Shown: positions 1-7,696 of the stretch, one piece after another | Layout of the letters: each line of letters begins with the position of its first letter | How positions within the stretch are numbered: the first letter of the stretch is position 1 | Assembly (NCBI GenBank): GCA_022573485.1 | Contig: JACZTW010000015.1 | Coordinates: 1 to 22,417 of the forward strand | Length of the DNA: 22,417 nucleotides | DNA from: Planctomycetota bacterium | GTDB lineage: Bacteria > Planctomycetota > Phycisphaerae > UBA1845 > CAIVHJ01 | Reading direction: 5' to 3' | The notes under the pieces: generated by a model | The model's database searches: none | The model's input: only the letters and a program-made list of their open reading frames with translations | What the model was told of the DNA's origin: nothing | Position numbers and translations under genes: made by a program

Positions 1-1
1 T

Positions 2-1456
2 GCCGCGGGCATCGGCCGGGGACTGCTGCTGACATGGTGGATGGTCAGCCCAGCAGAGTTCGGTGTCTACCAGCTTGGGCTGCTGCTGGTGAATCTCTTG
101 CTGCCGATCCTGAGTTTCGGCTCCTATGAAGCCGTGGCGCGGTTTGTGCCGGAGCATGAATCGAAGGGGCAATTGTGGCGCTACTTACGCACGGCCTTGC
201 CGCTGAGTTTGATTGTCGGCGTCGGATTGTGCGGTGTTCTTTTTGTGCTGGCTGGTCCGGCCTCGCGTGTCGTCGGCGGAGCATTCGCAGCGGCGTCCGC
301 TGCCGACCATGCCACACTGATCCGACTGACGGCGATCTGTGTGGTCGTGTTGGTGCTGTACCATTTGGTCGTGGGTGTTCTGCGGGGCCGGCGTATGTTT
401 CGGGCGCTCAGCGTCATGGAATTAACCGCGGGCCTGCTTTTCACAGGCGGGGCGGTGATCGCGGCTGCGCTAGGTGGGGGCTCCGGCATCGTCGTGCTGG
501 CCATTTACACGGCGGCGAACCTGATGACTGCCTTGGTGTTTGGGGCTGCCGCGCTGTGGCTGGTGTGGCGTGAACCACATGAGCCCGCAGCACCGGCTCG
601 TCCCGGCGGAATGCGGAATCTCTTGATCTTCGGTTTTTGGGCTGGTTGGGCTGCCTTCTCTTGGCAGTTGCTGATGTCGTTGCCGGCCCTGTATTTGAAC
701 CGCGTGTGTGGCGAGGAAGTGTTTGCCACCTACCGGGCCATGACGATCTTCACTCAACTCGGCTACATCATACCGGCCGCCGTCAGTGTTGCGGTGGCCG
801 CCTCGGTCAACAGGATCTGGGAAGTTTCCGGGCGCGAAGTTTCAGTGGGCCGGCTTCAACTTGCGACTCGGGCTGTTCTGCTGGCGACGCTGCTTCTCTG
901 CCTGCTGCTGGCCAGCCTCAAGAGCGTGATCGTGCTGGCGTTCAGCGAATCGTACCGCGAAGGCGCGCAGGCCGTGCAACTGCTGCTGATTTTCTATGTG
1001 CTGGCGGGCGGACTGAGTTTGGTCACGATTCGTTTCACGCTTATCAAGAAAACCGCCTACACATTTCTGTGCTGGGCCGGCGGCTGTGCGGGGGCGCTCT
1101 TGATTGCGGTAGTCGGGATTCAGCCAGAATCATCGCAGCAGGCACTCGTGATGACGGCGTGGGCCGGTGTGGGCGGCGTGTGCGTCGCGCTGCTGATGGC
1201 CCTCGTTTTGTCGTACCGCAGTCGATTGATGCCTGATCGCGGGACGCTTCTTTTGCTGGCGGCGACGTTTCTATTGCTCGCGCCAACGGCCTATCTCGTC
1301 GCGGGTGGGTTGGCGGTCGCTCTGTTCGCCGCGGGCACGAAGGTGGTCTTCTCGCCGGACGAGCGCCAAGTGCTGCTCCGGCAGGCATCTCAACTCTTTC
1401 GCTTCCAGTTGGTCGATACCGACCCTCCAACGTCTGATAACCAAAGCCAATCGTAA
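2..1456 (+). CDS. Polysaccharide flippase (MATE/Wzx-like), 5' end outside window
   Basis: The reading frame is open from the first bases of the window, and the residues before the first ATG at 41 already fit the family (a short helix ending in TWW just before MVSPAEFGVYQLG). The gene therefore starts upstream and 484 residues are visible. The product is almost entirely hydrophobic, with about 12 membrane segments, and its N-terminal part has the look of Wzx/RfbX-type exporters of the MOP superfamily (EFGVYQLGLLL, then SYEAVARFVPEH). Such proteins move undecaprenyl-linked sugar repeat units across the inner membrane. The C-terminal tail after the last helix is short and polar. The two TPR genes that follow on the same strand suggest a polysaccharide or envelope locus extending to the left. 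The exact substrate cannot be told. Family confidence is good; the missing N-terminus is certain. Confidence 0.85.
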   Translation, partial: AAGIGRGLLLTWWMVSPAEFGVYQLGLLLVNLLLPILSFGSYEAVARFVPEHESKGQLWRYLRTALPLSLIVGVGLCGVLFVLAGPASRVVGGAFAAASAADHATLIRLTAICVVVLVLYHLVVGVLRGRRMFRALSVMELTAGLLFTGGAVIAAALGGGSGIVVLAIYTAANLMTALVFGAAALWLVWREPHEPAAPARPGGMRNLLIFGFWAGWAAFSWQLLMSLPALYLNRVCGEEVFATYRAMTIFTQLGYIIPAAVSVAVAASVNRIWEVSGREVSVGRLQLATRAVLLATLLLCLLLASLKSVIVLAFSESYREGAQAVQLLLIFYVLAGGLSLVTIRFTLIKKTAYTFLCWAGGCAGALLIAVVGIQPESSQQALVMTAWAGVGGVCVALLMALVLSYRSRLMPDRGTLLLLAATFLLLAPTAYLVAGGLAVALFAAGTKVVFSPDERQVLLRQASQLFRFQLVDTDPPTSDNQSQS

Positions 1457-1577
1457 CGCCCCCTCAGCGTCCCACATCCGTGCGAATATTCGGCTAAGTA
1501 ACCGCACTTCTCCCCAATACCGATACACGAGTAGCGTTCGGACTCGGTGAACCCACCATTGAATGACGGGATCTGCT

Positions 1578-2846
1578 ATGCACGATGGGCGACTTCCCTC
1601 ACCGGAAAGAAAACAGAAATATCGCCGCGCATTGCGGGTGTTGCGGGGCAGGGACTACTCCGCCGCCGTCGCCCTCTTCGCCGAACTTGCGTCCGGCGAG
1701 GATCTCTGCGGCACGCTCAGTCGCTACTACGCCGGCGAAGCCTGCCAGCGACTCGGCATAGAGCAAATGCAACAACACGATTTCGAGACCGCAGCCGAGT
1801 CATTCAGGCGCGCCGCGGGATTCAATCCGCAAAATCACACGCTGGCCAAGTATTTAGCGTGCTGCCTCGCACAATTGGGCAAGTTCGAGTTGGCCGGACG
1901 ATATGCCGACCGCGAGACGACCATACGAAGCGCGGATACCGCGCCGCGCATTCGGTCTGCGCTTTGCCAGTGGCGCGACGGCCAGCAGGCAGCAGCCATT
2001 CAGACCCTCCGCGCGGGAACGACCGCTCAGCCGCACAACGGAGAATGGCACTTTCAACTGGGTGTGTTGCTGGCGGCGCGCGAAGAGCATGATGCCGCGA
2101 TCGCCGCACTTTCCCAAGCGGTCGAATTGCTTCCGAACGCCGGCGAGGCGCTCAAACACCTCGGCCTGTGTCACGGCGCCCGCCGAGAGGCCGGCGAAGC
2201 CGTACGCTATTTGTCGCTCGCCCAGCAGCACAGACCGCACGATGCCACGATCGGCCTGTTTCTGGCCATGGCTGCCAAAGCGGCCTCCGGGGCCGGCGGC
2301 GTGCCGCAGATCCAGTTGGCTCTGCCGACCATAGCACCGGTCGTCGAGCTTGCGGACATTGAGGAACTCACCCAACTCATTTCCGACGAGCCGGAAGTCA
2401 TCGAAGCCTTCTTGAGTCTTTCGCAGACGGAATCGGACGCCGATGTCTTCGAGCTGTTGGCTGCGGTCGTCGATCGGGCAGCGCTGCAAGCCCCGAACGA
2501 TGCCGACCTGTTCTACCATCGAGCCTGCATCCATCGTCGCCTGGGGCGACGCGATCTGGCGATCGAGTATTGCGAACGCGCCGTAGAAATCAATCCACGA
2601 CAAGTTCAGGCGCTGATCACCCTGGCACGGCTCTATCTGGAGACCGACCGTCAGGACGACGCCCACACCCGTCTGCAGCAAGTGTTGGACCTGGGCCATG
2701 AGTACGCCGATGTGTACTTCCACCTCGGGTGCATCTATCGCGACCGCGGTCAGCGGGATCAAGCCAAGACCTCGTATCACAAAGCATTGCAAATAAACGG
2801 CGGCTATAAGGCGGCGCGCGACGCGCTGGAAGCACTGGCGGCCTAG
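1578..2846 (+). CDS. Cytoplasmic TPR-repeat protein
   Basis: A protein of about 422 residues with tetratricopeptide repeats in two blocks. The first block covers roughly the first half, with units ending in motifs such as AAESFRRAAGFNPQN and AIAALSQAVELLPNAG. The second is at the C-terminus, with LAIEYCERAVEINPRQ and AKTSYHKALQINGGY. Between them lies a less repetitive, Ala/Leu-rich linker containing an acidic helix. There is no signal peptide or membrane segment, so it is probably a cytoplasmic scaffold. I chose the ATG at 1578 because GGGA sits 6 nt upstream; the in-frame ATG at 1563 has no good ribosome site and would add five residues. It follows the flippase after about 120 nt and precedes a second TPR gene by 17 nt, so the two TPR proteins are probably co-expressed and may bind each other. 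The partner is unknown. Confidence 0.85.
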   Translation: MHDGRLPSPERKQKYRRALRVLRGRDYSAAVALFAELASGEDLCGTLSRYYAGEACQRLGIEQMQQHDFETAAESFRRAAGFNPQNHTLAKYLACCLAQLGKFELAGRYADRETTIRSADTAPRIRSALCQWRDGQQAAAIQTLRAGTTAQPHNGEWHFQLGVLLAAREEHDAAIAALSQAVELLPNAGEALKHLGLCHGARREAGEAVRYLSLAQQHRPHDATIGLFLAMAAKAASGAGGVPQIQLALPTIAPVVELADIEELTQLISDEPEVIEAFLSLSQTESDADVFELLAAVVDRAALQAPNDADLFYHRACIHRRLGRRDLAIEYCERAVEINPRQVQALITLARLYLETDRQDDAHTRLQQVLDLGHEYADVYFHLGCIYRDRGQRDQAKTSYHKALQINGGYKAARDALEALAA

Positions 2847-2863
2847 GGGATCGAGGGAGAGAG

Positions 2864-4534
2864 ATGTCGTATTTGCTTGAAATCCTGGGCCGGGGGCTGG
2901 TCAGCAGCTTACGCGGTGCGTTGCAGACCAAGCTGCCGCCGGTGGACGATTTGAGTCTGCCCGAACTGCGAAGCCGTCTGGCCGCCGAGCCCAAAAATGA
3001 AAAGCACGCGCTGATGCTGGGCTTGAAACTGCTGTGGGACGATCGTTTCATGAAGGCGGGCGAGAGCTTCGAGCAAGTGCTTGAGCGGGATGATGAATCC
3101 ATAGCCGGCCTGCTCGGCATGGCCAGTGTTCACGACGAGTTAGGCCGAACGGAGCAGGCGCTCATTCAATTGAACCGCGCTCGATTGATCGACGTACTCG
3201 ATCCCGTCATCCTGTTTTGCATTGGATTCTGCTGCGAGAAGCTCAACCGCATGGGTGATGCCATTGATGCCTATCGGGCCTCGCTGCGGGCCTGCCCGGA
3301 TCTCCGCAACTGTCACGAACGCCTCGCGGCGATCTTCCTGCGGCAGGGCAAGCCTCGCTCCGCACTTTCGCACTACGAGCAATTGATTGAGTTCGACCCG
3401 GATCACATGTCGGATCACATCACGCTGGCCAACCTGTACTTGAAGGTCGGTGATCCAGAGTCGGCGATTCGTCGCTACGAGATGGCCATCGCTCTGGATC
3501 CCGACAATTGGGAGATTCAAGAGGATCTGGCCACCGCCTACCAAAAGGCCGGCCTGGTCCGAGAGGCCATCGAGCTGCTGCACCAAATGATCGATCAGCA
3601 GCCGGAGTTTGCGGACAACTTTTTGCGACTGGGTGACTTGTACGCCGAAGCCGGCGACGATCCCACGGCACAGGCGCAATACGAACGTGCCCTCGAAATC
3701 AGTGGCGAATACCTTGAAGCCATGGTCAAGCTCGGTACCACGCTCCTGCGCCAGGGCGATCACGTCGCGGCGGCGCAGTGGTTCAACAAGGCCATCGAGA
3801 TCAACGATCGCCTGCTGACAGCGTGCGTGGGGCTCGGCGTCGCGCAATTACAGGCCGGCCGACACGAGGAAGGCATGACCAGCTTCGAGTTGGCATCCCA
3901 GATCGAGCCGAATTCGTCATTGCTCTTCAGCGAGACCGCCCGCGTACAATTGAAAGCATCGATCGGCGATCAAATTGAACGCTTCCTGGGCACCAGCGCG
4001 GTCGCCGAGACACTCGACGGTAAGCGAGAAATGGCCACGCTGCTGATCGACAAGCAAATCGAGCGTCATGAGAAAGCGGTGCGCGAGAAGCCGACCCATG
4101 CGGATCTATACTACCGGTTGGGTCTGTTGCTTCGACACCGTGGCCGCGACAGAGAGGCCATCGAAGCGTTTGGCAGCGCGGTGAAAATCAACCCGGTCTA
4201 TGAGAAAGCGCTGGTCAAACTGGGAATCTCGCTCCGCGCGGTGGGGGAGATCGACCAGGCGATCCAGTATTTCCGAAAGGCACTCGAAGTCAATCCCGAC
4301 GACGTGCGATTGCACTACCAGCTCGGACTGATTTTTGCCGAGAAACATCTTTTTGACTTGGCCGTCGATCACTTCGAGAAGGCTGAAAGCGGCATGTCCG
4401 ACAACCCGGACGTGCAGGCCAACCTGGCGCTGGCCCTGCAAAATGCGGGCCTGACGGATCGTGCCGAGACCAGTTGGCAAACCACGGTCGAGATGGACGC
4501 TGAGCCTTTCACTCCGGATGTGAATCTGAACTGA
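2864..4534 (+). CDS. Large TPR-repeat protein
   Basis: This 556-residue protein is made of about a dozen tetratricopeptide repeats spread almost end to end. Examples are ALSHYEQLIEFDPDH, AIRRYEMAIALDPDN, AQAQYERALEISGEY and AIQYFRKALEVNPDD. An interruption around residues 350-415 carries a charged helix. The first 20 residues form an amphipathic or weakly hydrophobic stretch, but there is no clear signal peptide or cleavage site. The start is supported by a strong Shine-Dalgarno sequence (GGGAGAGAG) directly before the ATG and by the 17-nt spacing from the preceding TPR gene. TPR proteins act as protein-binding scaffolds, and long arrays like this occur in glycan-export and envelope-assembly loci. 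The flippase upstream makes that role likely but not shown. The gene ends 31 nt before the convergent glycosyltransferase. Confidence 0.88.
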   Translation: MSYLLEILGRGLVSSLRGALQTKLPPVDDLSLPELRSRLAAEPKNEKHALMLGLKLLWDDRFMKAGESFEQVLERDDESIAGLLGMASVHDELGRTEQALIQLNRARLIDVLDPVILFCIGFCCEKLNRMGDAIDAYRASLRACPDLRNCHERLAAIFLRQGKPRSALSHYEQLIEFDPDHMSDHITLANLYLKVGDPESAIRRYEMAIALDPDNWEIQEDLATAYQKAGLVREAIELLHQMIDQQPEFADNFLRLGDLYAEAGDDPTAQAQYERALEISGEYLEAMVKLGTTLLRQGDHVAAAQWFNKAIEINDRLLTACVGLGVAQLQAGRHEEGMTSFELASQIEPNSSLLFSETARVQLKASIGDQIERFLGTSAVAETLDGKREMATLLIDKQIERHEKAVREKPTHADLYYRLGLLLRHRGRDREAIEAFGSAVKINPVYEKALVKLGISLRAVGEIDQAIQYFRKALEVNPDDVRLHYQLGLIFAEKHLFDLAVDHFEKAESGMSDNPDVQANLALALQNAGLTDRAETSWQTTVEMDAEPFTPDVNLN

Positions 4535-4565
4535 TCTCAGCCCTCTCGATTTGCGGCAGGCCGCC

Positions 4566-5738
4566 TCACGAGCGGGTGCCGTCGGCGATGCGGCGATACA
4601 GATCGATCATTTCAACGGTGTGCCGCTTCATGCTTAAGCGTTCTACCAAGTCATCATGCACCTGCTCTAATTGGGATCGAATCTCCGGCGCCGCCGCATG
4701 CTCGACCGCGCGGGCCAGATCCTCGATATTCTCCGGCGATGCAATGATCTTCCCCGTGACTCCGTCGGTGATCACTTCAGCCGCACCGTTGAATCGCGTG
4801 GTGACCGGCGGCACTCCGCAAAGCATGGCTTCAAGGACCACGCGGCTGCATGGATCGTAGTACGTTGGATGTACCAGAACATCCGCGGCATGAAAAAACT
4901 CGTGGGTTCGCTGCGTCGGGCCGACGAACATCGCCAGATCGGACACGCCGAGAGAATGCGCGAGTTGCACATAAGGTCTGGCCCATGTCTTGCCGATGAT
5001 GACGGTCTTGAATTTGTCCCCGTGCCGGCGGCGAAGTAACCTCAAGGCGGCCAGCCATGGCGCGACTCCCTTGAGCTTGAAATTGTGAGCGATGGCCAAG
5101 GCCAGGACTTGATCCTCCGCGACGCCGTACAATTCGCGAACCGCCGCACGATCGAGGCGCCGCTGCTCCGCGCTGCATGGCTGATAGTCGACACCGTTGA
5201 AGATCAATTGGATGCAGTCACCGTTGAGCCGATAATGATGTGCCAATTGTCGGCGGACGTATTCAGAGATGGCCACGACGACGGGCGGGCGTTTCCTGCA
5301 CACGAGTTGCCGTTCGAGCCGCAGCATGGCGCGCTGCTTCAAGTTGAAGTGGTTGGCGATCCGTTTCAAAGCTCGGGATGCGGAGGACTGCCGTATGGCC
5401 AGATTGCGCTCCACGGTCTCCGGTACCGTTCCGCCGCGCGGCTGGTATACGTCCGCAGCGAGGCACGGCGTGATTGCGTGTACCACGTCGTACTGCCGGT
5501 CTGCCAGCATTTGGTCAGCTTTCGACGAGAACCGCAGGGTCTGAAATGTTTTGGGGCCGCCGGTGGTTTCGATCGTGTGAACCCTCAGGCGTTCGCGGGC
5601 TTCCAGGCGCGTTTGCGTATAAAGATCGACGTGTACGCCCTGATCCAGCAAGTGTTGCAGAAACTGCGACGTCGAGGTCTCTGCGCCGCCCCGAACGGAC
5701 GAGACACTCTCTGATACCAACGCGACTTTGAGCGCCAT
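4566..5738 (-). CDS. GT4-family glycosyltransferase (WaaG-like)
   Basis: The predicted protein is 390 residues, with the start placed at ATG 5738. Upstream residues in this frame overlap the preceding kinase gene and look non-coding, while MALKVALVSESVSSVRGGAE is a classic GT4 N-terminus: a first beta strand followed by the RGGAE loop that binds the acceptor. The C-terminal nucleotide-sugar domain shows HPTYYDPCSRVVLEAMLCG at about 290-308, with the E-x7-E-type region ending in VLEA, then NGAAEVI. The HPTYYDP stretch resembles LPS core glucosyltransferase WaaG. It is the last gene of the LPS operon, 2 nt after the stop of the WaaP-like kinase, the same gene pair seen in enterobacterial core loci. 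It probably adds a hexose to the inner core at the cytoplasmic face. Sugar donor and linkage cannot be told. Confidence 0.85.
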   Translation of the reverse strand: MALKVALVSESVSSVRGGAETSTSQFLQHLLDQGVHVDLYTQTRLEARERLRVHTIETTGGPKTFQTLRFSSKADQMLADRQYDVVHAITPCLAADVYQPRGGTVPETVERNLAIRQSSASRALKRIANHFNLKQRAMLRLERQLVCRKRPPVVVAISEYVRRQLAHHYRLNGDCIQLIFNGVDYQPCSAEQRRLDRAAVRELYGVAEDQVLALAIAHNFKLKGVAPWLAALRLLRRRHGDKFKTVIIGKTWARPYVQLAHSLGVSDLAMFVGPTQRTHEFFHAADVLVHPTYYDPCSRVVLEAMLCGVPPVTTRFNGAAEVITDGVTGKIIASPENIEDLARAVEHAAAPEIRSQLEQVHDDLVERLSMKRHTVEMIDLYRRIADGTRS

Positions 5739-5740
5739 TC

Positions 5741-6583
5741 TTAACCCAAACCGTGTTTGGCACTGTGGCGAGCGATGCGGCCGGTCTTGCGGACCACCGC
5801 TCGAATTAGTGCCTTTTGATGCGCCGATACGTTTCGCATATCCAAATACAATTTCAGCCACCGAACGCGATCCGCGTTGGTCGCTACGAATAGAGGCGTA
5901 GAGTAATTCATCGCTGCCAAGTCCTTCACGATCCGCCGCCATCGGCGCCATCGGGGTCGGGCCACACGTTGCAAATCAAGCAAGGACAAATTGATGTCGT
6001 TCTCTCCCTTGGCGGCAATGAAAATGTGCGACATGTACAAATCGCGATGGACCAGCCCGGCGTTGTGCAGCCGCGCCACCAAGGCCGCGAGACTCTGTGA
6101 CAGACTACGCTTCATGTTCCGGCCCAGGGACGCAGCTCGGCGGGGCAGCCATTTCTCAAGCGATTCGCCATGAAGCTCTGCCGTCAGGAGCAGGCTGGCG
6201 ACTTCGCGAAATCCGTTTCGGCGACTGCCACAAGCAACCACCTGCGGCGTAGCAATGCCCAGCCTCGTTAATTGCTGGATCCAATGGAATTCGACCTCCG
6301 CCGTACTGCCGAATCCGGCCAGCAGGTTGATGAATTGCTGCCTCAAGGGCGGCTGAGTAAACCGTTTCAAATAGCATTTTTGCGTACCGTTTGCAGTATT
6401 GAGCGTCAAAACCAGTCGCTGACGCCAGGAGGCCAGACCGCGCTTGTCGAGTCGATTATCGCCTGGCGTTTCCAGCAATACGCCCATATCGCACAGGCCG
6501 TTGCTGGCCAGTGTTTTGAGGTAGTCTGGATGGATCATCAACTCGCCAGTCCGCTCGTATTCGACTGGTTCCTGCCGTGTCAT
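5741..6583 (-). CDS. Lipopolysaccharide kinase, WaaP/InaA/Kdo-kinase family
   Basis: The protein is 280 residues from ATG 6583. Its protein-kinase-like fold is shown by a likely ATP-anchoring lysine in CYLKRF (about K73), a helix glutamate in AEVEFHW (about E96), the catalytic loop LVHRDLYMSHIFI (about 177-189) and a metal-binding LLDLQRV (about 201-207). The HRDxYxxH form of the catalytic loop is typical of WaaP (LPS core heptose I kinase) and its InaA/Kdo-kinase relatives rather than of protein kinases. A position just after waaF, 8 nt from its stop, fits phosphorylation of a core heptose. The frame is open up to 6757, but that part lies inside waaF and is rejected. ATG 6538, preceded by GGCGAG, is an alternative start that would shorten the protein by 15 residues. 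Confidence 0.85.
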   Translation of the reverse strand: MTRQEPVEYERTGELMIHPDYLKTLASNGLCDMGVLLETPGDNRLDKRGLASWRQRLVLTLNTANGTQKCYLKRFTQPPLRQQFINLLAGFGSTAEVEFHWIQQLTRLGIATPQVVACGSRRNGFREVASLLLTAELHGESLEKWLPRRAASLGRNMKRSLSQSLAALVARLHNAGLVHRDLYMSHIFIAAKGENDINLSLLDLQRVARPRWRRWRRIVKDLAAMNYSTPLFVATNADRVRWLKLYLDMRNVSAHQKALIRAVVRKTGRIARHSAKHGLG

Positions 6584-6591
6584 CAGGGCTG

Positions 6592-7659
6592 TCACTTCGC
6601 GCGGGCTTTCAGCAAGCGCGACGCCTGCTCGACCACCATCTCCGGACTGATGCCGGTCATGCAGCGGTGGTCCAGCGGGCAGATCGGCTTTTGACAGGGG
6701 CCACAGTCTACGGGGATCAGCACCTTCCGCTCGTACCGATAGTTGGTTTCCGTCCATTCCGGATGTGTCGGCCCGAAAATGGTCACCACGGGCACGTCAA
6801 ACGCGATCGCGAAATGGCGCGGGCCGGTATCGTTGGTAATCAAAAGAGAAGAGCGAGCAATCACGGATTTCAAAAGGCGCAGATTGAGACGCGGGGGCGT
6901 GACTGGGACAACTTCCACCTTTGAAGCAATACGGACTTTTTCGACAATGGCGCTTTCCTTCGGCCCGCCGGTGATGAGTATCTTCGCGCCGAACTGCTGC
7001 GACAACGCCGTCGCCACGGCGCCAAATTGGTCCGGCGGATACAGCTTCGAGCCGCCGAAGGCCGCGCCCGGGTTCAAAACGACGACAGGCTGCCCGTCCT
7101 CGATTCCGAATTCACTCCACCAGCGAGCGACTTCCTCATCACTCTGCGGATCGGTGTGCAGTTCCAGCGGCCCATCGACGTTGGAACAGCCGACGTACTC
7201 AGCGAGTCGGCCGTAGTAACTCAGCATCGATTCGACTTTGAATTGCCCGTTCTGGCGTAACGGTTCCAGCCGATCCGTGAGCAGGAACGAGCGATAGTCA
7301 CGCGCATATCCGATCCGCCGCTCCGCCCGCACAAGCCACGCCAAGCCGGCTGTGCGGAAGGAGTTCGTGAACAACACCACAGCCGTGTAACCATGCTCGC
7401 GAAGCCGCCGGGCAAGACCCAGCAGCCCGCGCTTGCGCCGGCCGGGCGATTCCGGCCACAGTTCGACCCGGTCCGCCCACGGGCTATGTTGCAAAATGTC
7501 AGCAACGTAGGGGCGCATGAGGTAGGTGATCTCGCTGTCGGCCAAGCCTTTGCGGAGGGCGCGCAGCGCAGGTGTGGCGAGCACGACGTCACCGACCCAA
7601 TTGGGCAGGACAACGAGCGTCTTTGACAAATCTCCGGCATCAAACTCACGAGAGGCCAT
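6592..7659 (-). CDS. waaF: LPS heptosyltransferase II (GT9)
   Basis: This 355-residue protein is the usual length for WaaF/RfaF, which transfers L-glycero-D-manno-heptose from ADP-heptose to the inner core at the cytoplasmic side. Visible GT9 features are the N-terminal VVLPNWVGDVVLATPALRAL (about 16-35), VVVLNPGAAFGGSKLYPP opening the donor domain (about 192-209), ITNDTGPRHFA (about 274-284), FGPTHPEWT (about 295-303), and the C-terminal CGPC-x4-CPLDHRCM stretch typical of bacterial heptosyltransferase II. The gene lies between the GmhB-like phosphatase gene (17 nt upstream) and the kinase gene. There is no Shine-Dalgarno sequence before the ATG. Instead a TACAAT hexamer ends 7 nt upstream, which may be an internal promoter giving a leaderless message. 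Family assignment is strong; the second versus first heptose is inferred from similarity to the RfaF branch. Confidence 0.93.
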   Translation of the reverse strand: MASREFDAGDLSKTLVVLPNWVGDVVLATPALRALRKGLADSEITYLMRPYVADILQHSPWADRVELWPESPGRRKRGLLGLARRLREHGYTAVVLFTNSFRTAGLAWLVRAERRIGYARDYRSFLLTDRLEPLRQNGQFKVESMLSYYGRLAEYVGCSNVDGPLELHTDPQSDEEVARWWSEFGIEDGQPVVVLNPGAAFGGSKLYPPDQFGAVATALSQQFGAKILITGGPKESAIVEKVRIASKVEVVPVTPPRLNLRLLKSVIARSSLLITNDTGPRHFAIAFDVPVVTIFGPTHPEWTETNYRYERKVLIPVDCGPCQKPICPLDHRCMTGISPEMVVEQASRLLKARAK

Positions 7660-7666
7660 GGCCGAG

Positions 7667-7696
7667 ATTGTATCACTTAGTTCGAGCGATCGGTAA
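7667..7696 (-). promoter_or_regulatory. Possible internal promoter for waaF, leaderless
   Basis: On the minus strand TACAAT (7672-7667) ends 7 nt before the waaF ATG at 7659. The best upstream hexamer, TTACCG (7696-7691), is 18 nt away and matches the -35 consensus at only three positions. The -10 match and lack of a Shine-Dalgarno sequence are suggestive only. Confidence 0.3.

Noticed and set aside
1854..2792. Long minus-strand reading frame (312 codons) opposite the first TPR gene
   Set aside because: It is antisense to an obvious TPR protein; its translation is a shadow with no domain.
3140..3847. Minus-strand reading frame (235 codons) opposite the second TPR gene
   Set aside because: It is antisense to well-formed TPR repeats and shows no domain of its own.
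4553..4564. Short hairpin between convergent TPR and glycosyltransferase genes
   Set aside because: GCGGC/GCCGC has a 2-nt gap, so only about 4 bp can pair, and there is no T tract; too weak to call a terminator.
5739..5951. N-terminal extension of the GT4 glycosyltransferase frame
   Set aside because: These 71 codons overlap the kinase gene in another frame and look non-coding; the GT4 fold begins at ATG 5738.
6584..6757. N-terminal extension of the kinase frame
   Set aside because: It lies within the 3' end of waaF and carries no kinase features.
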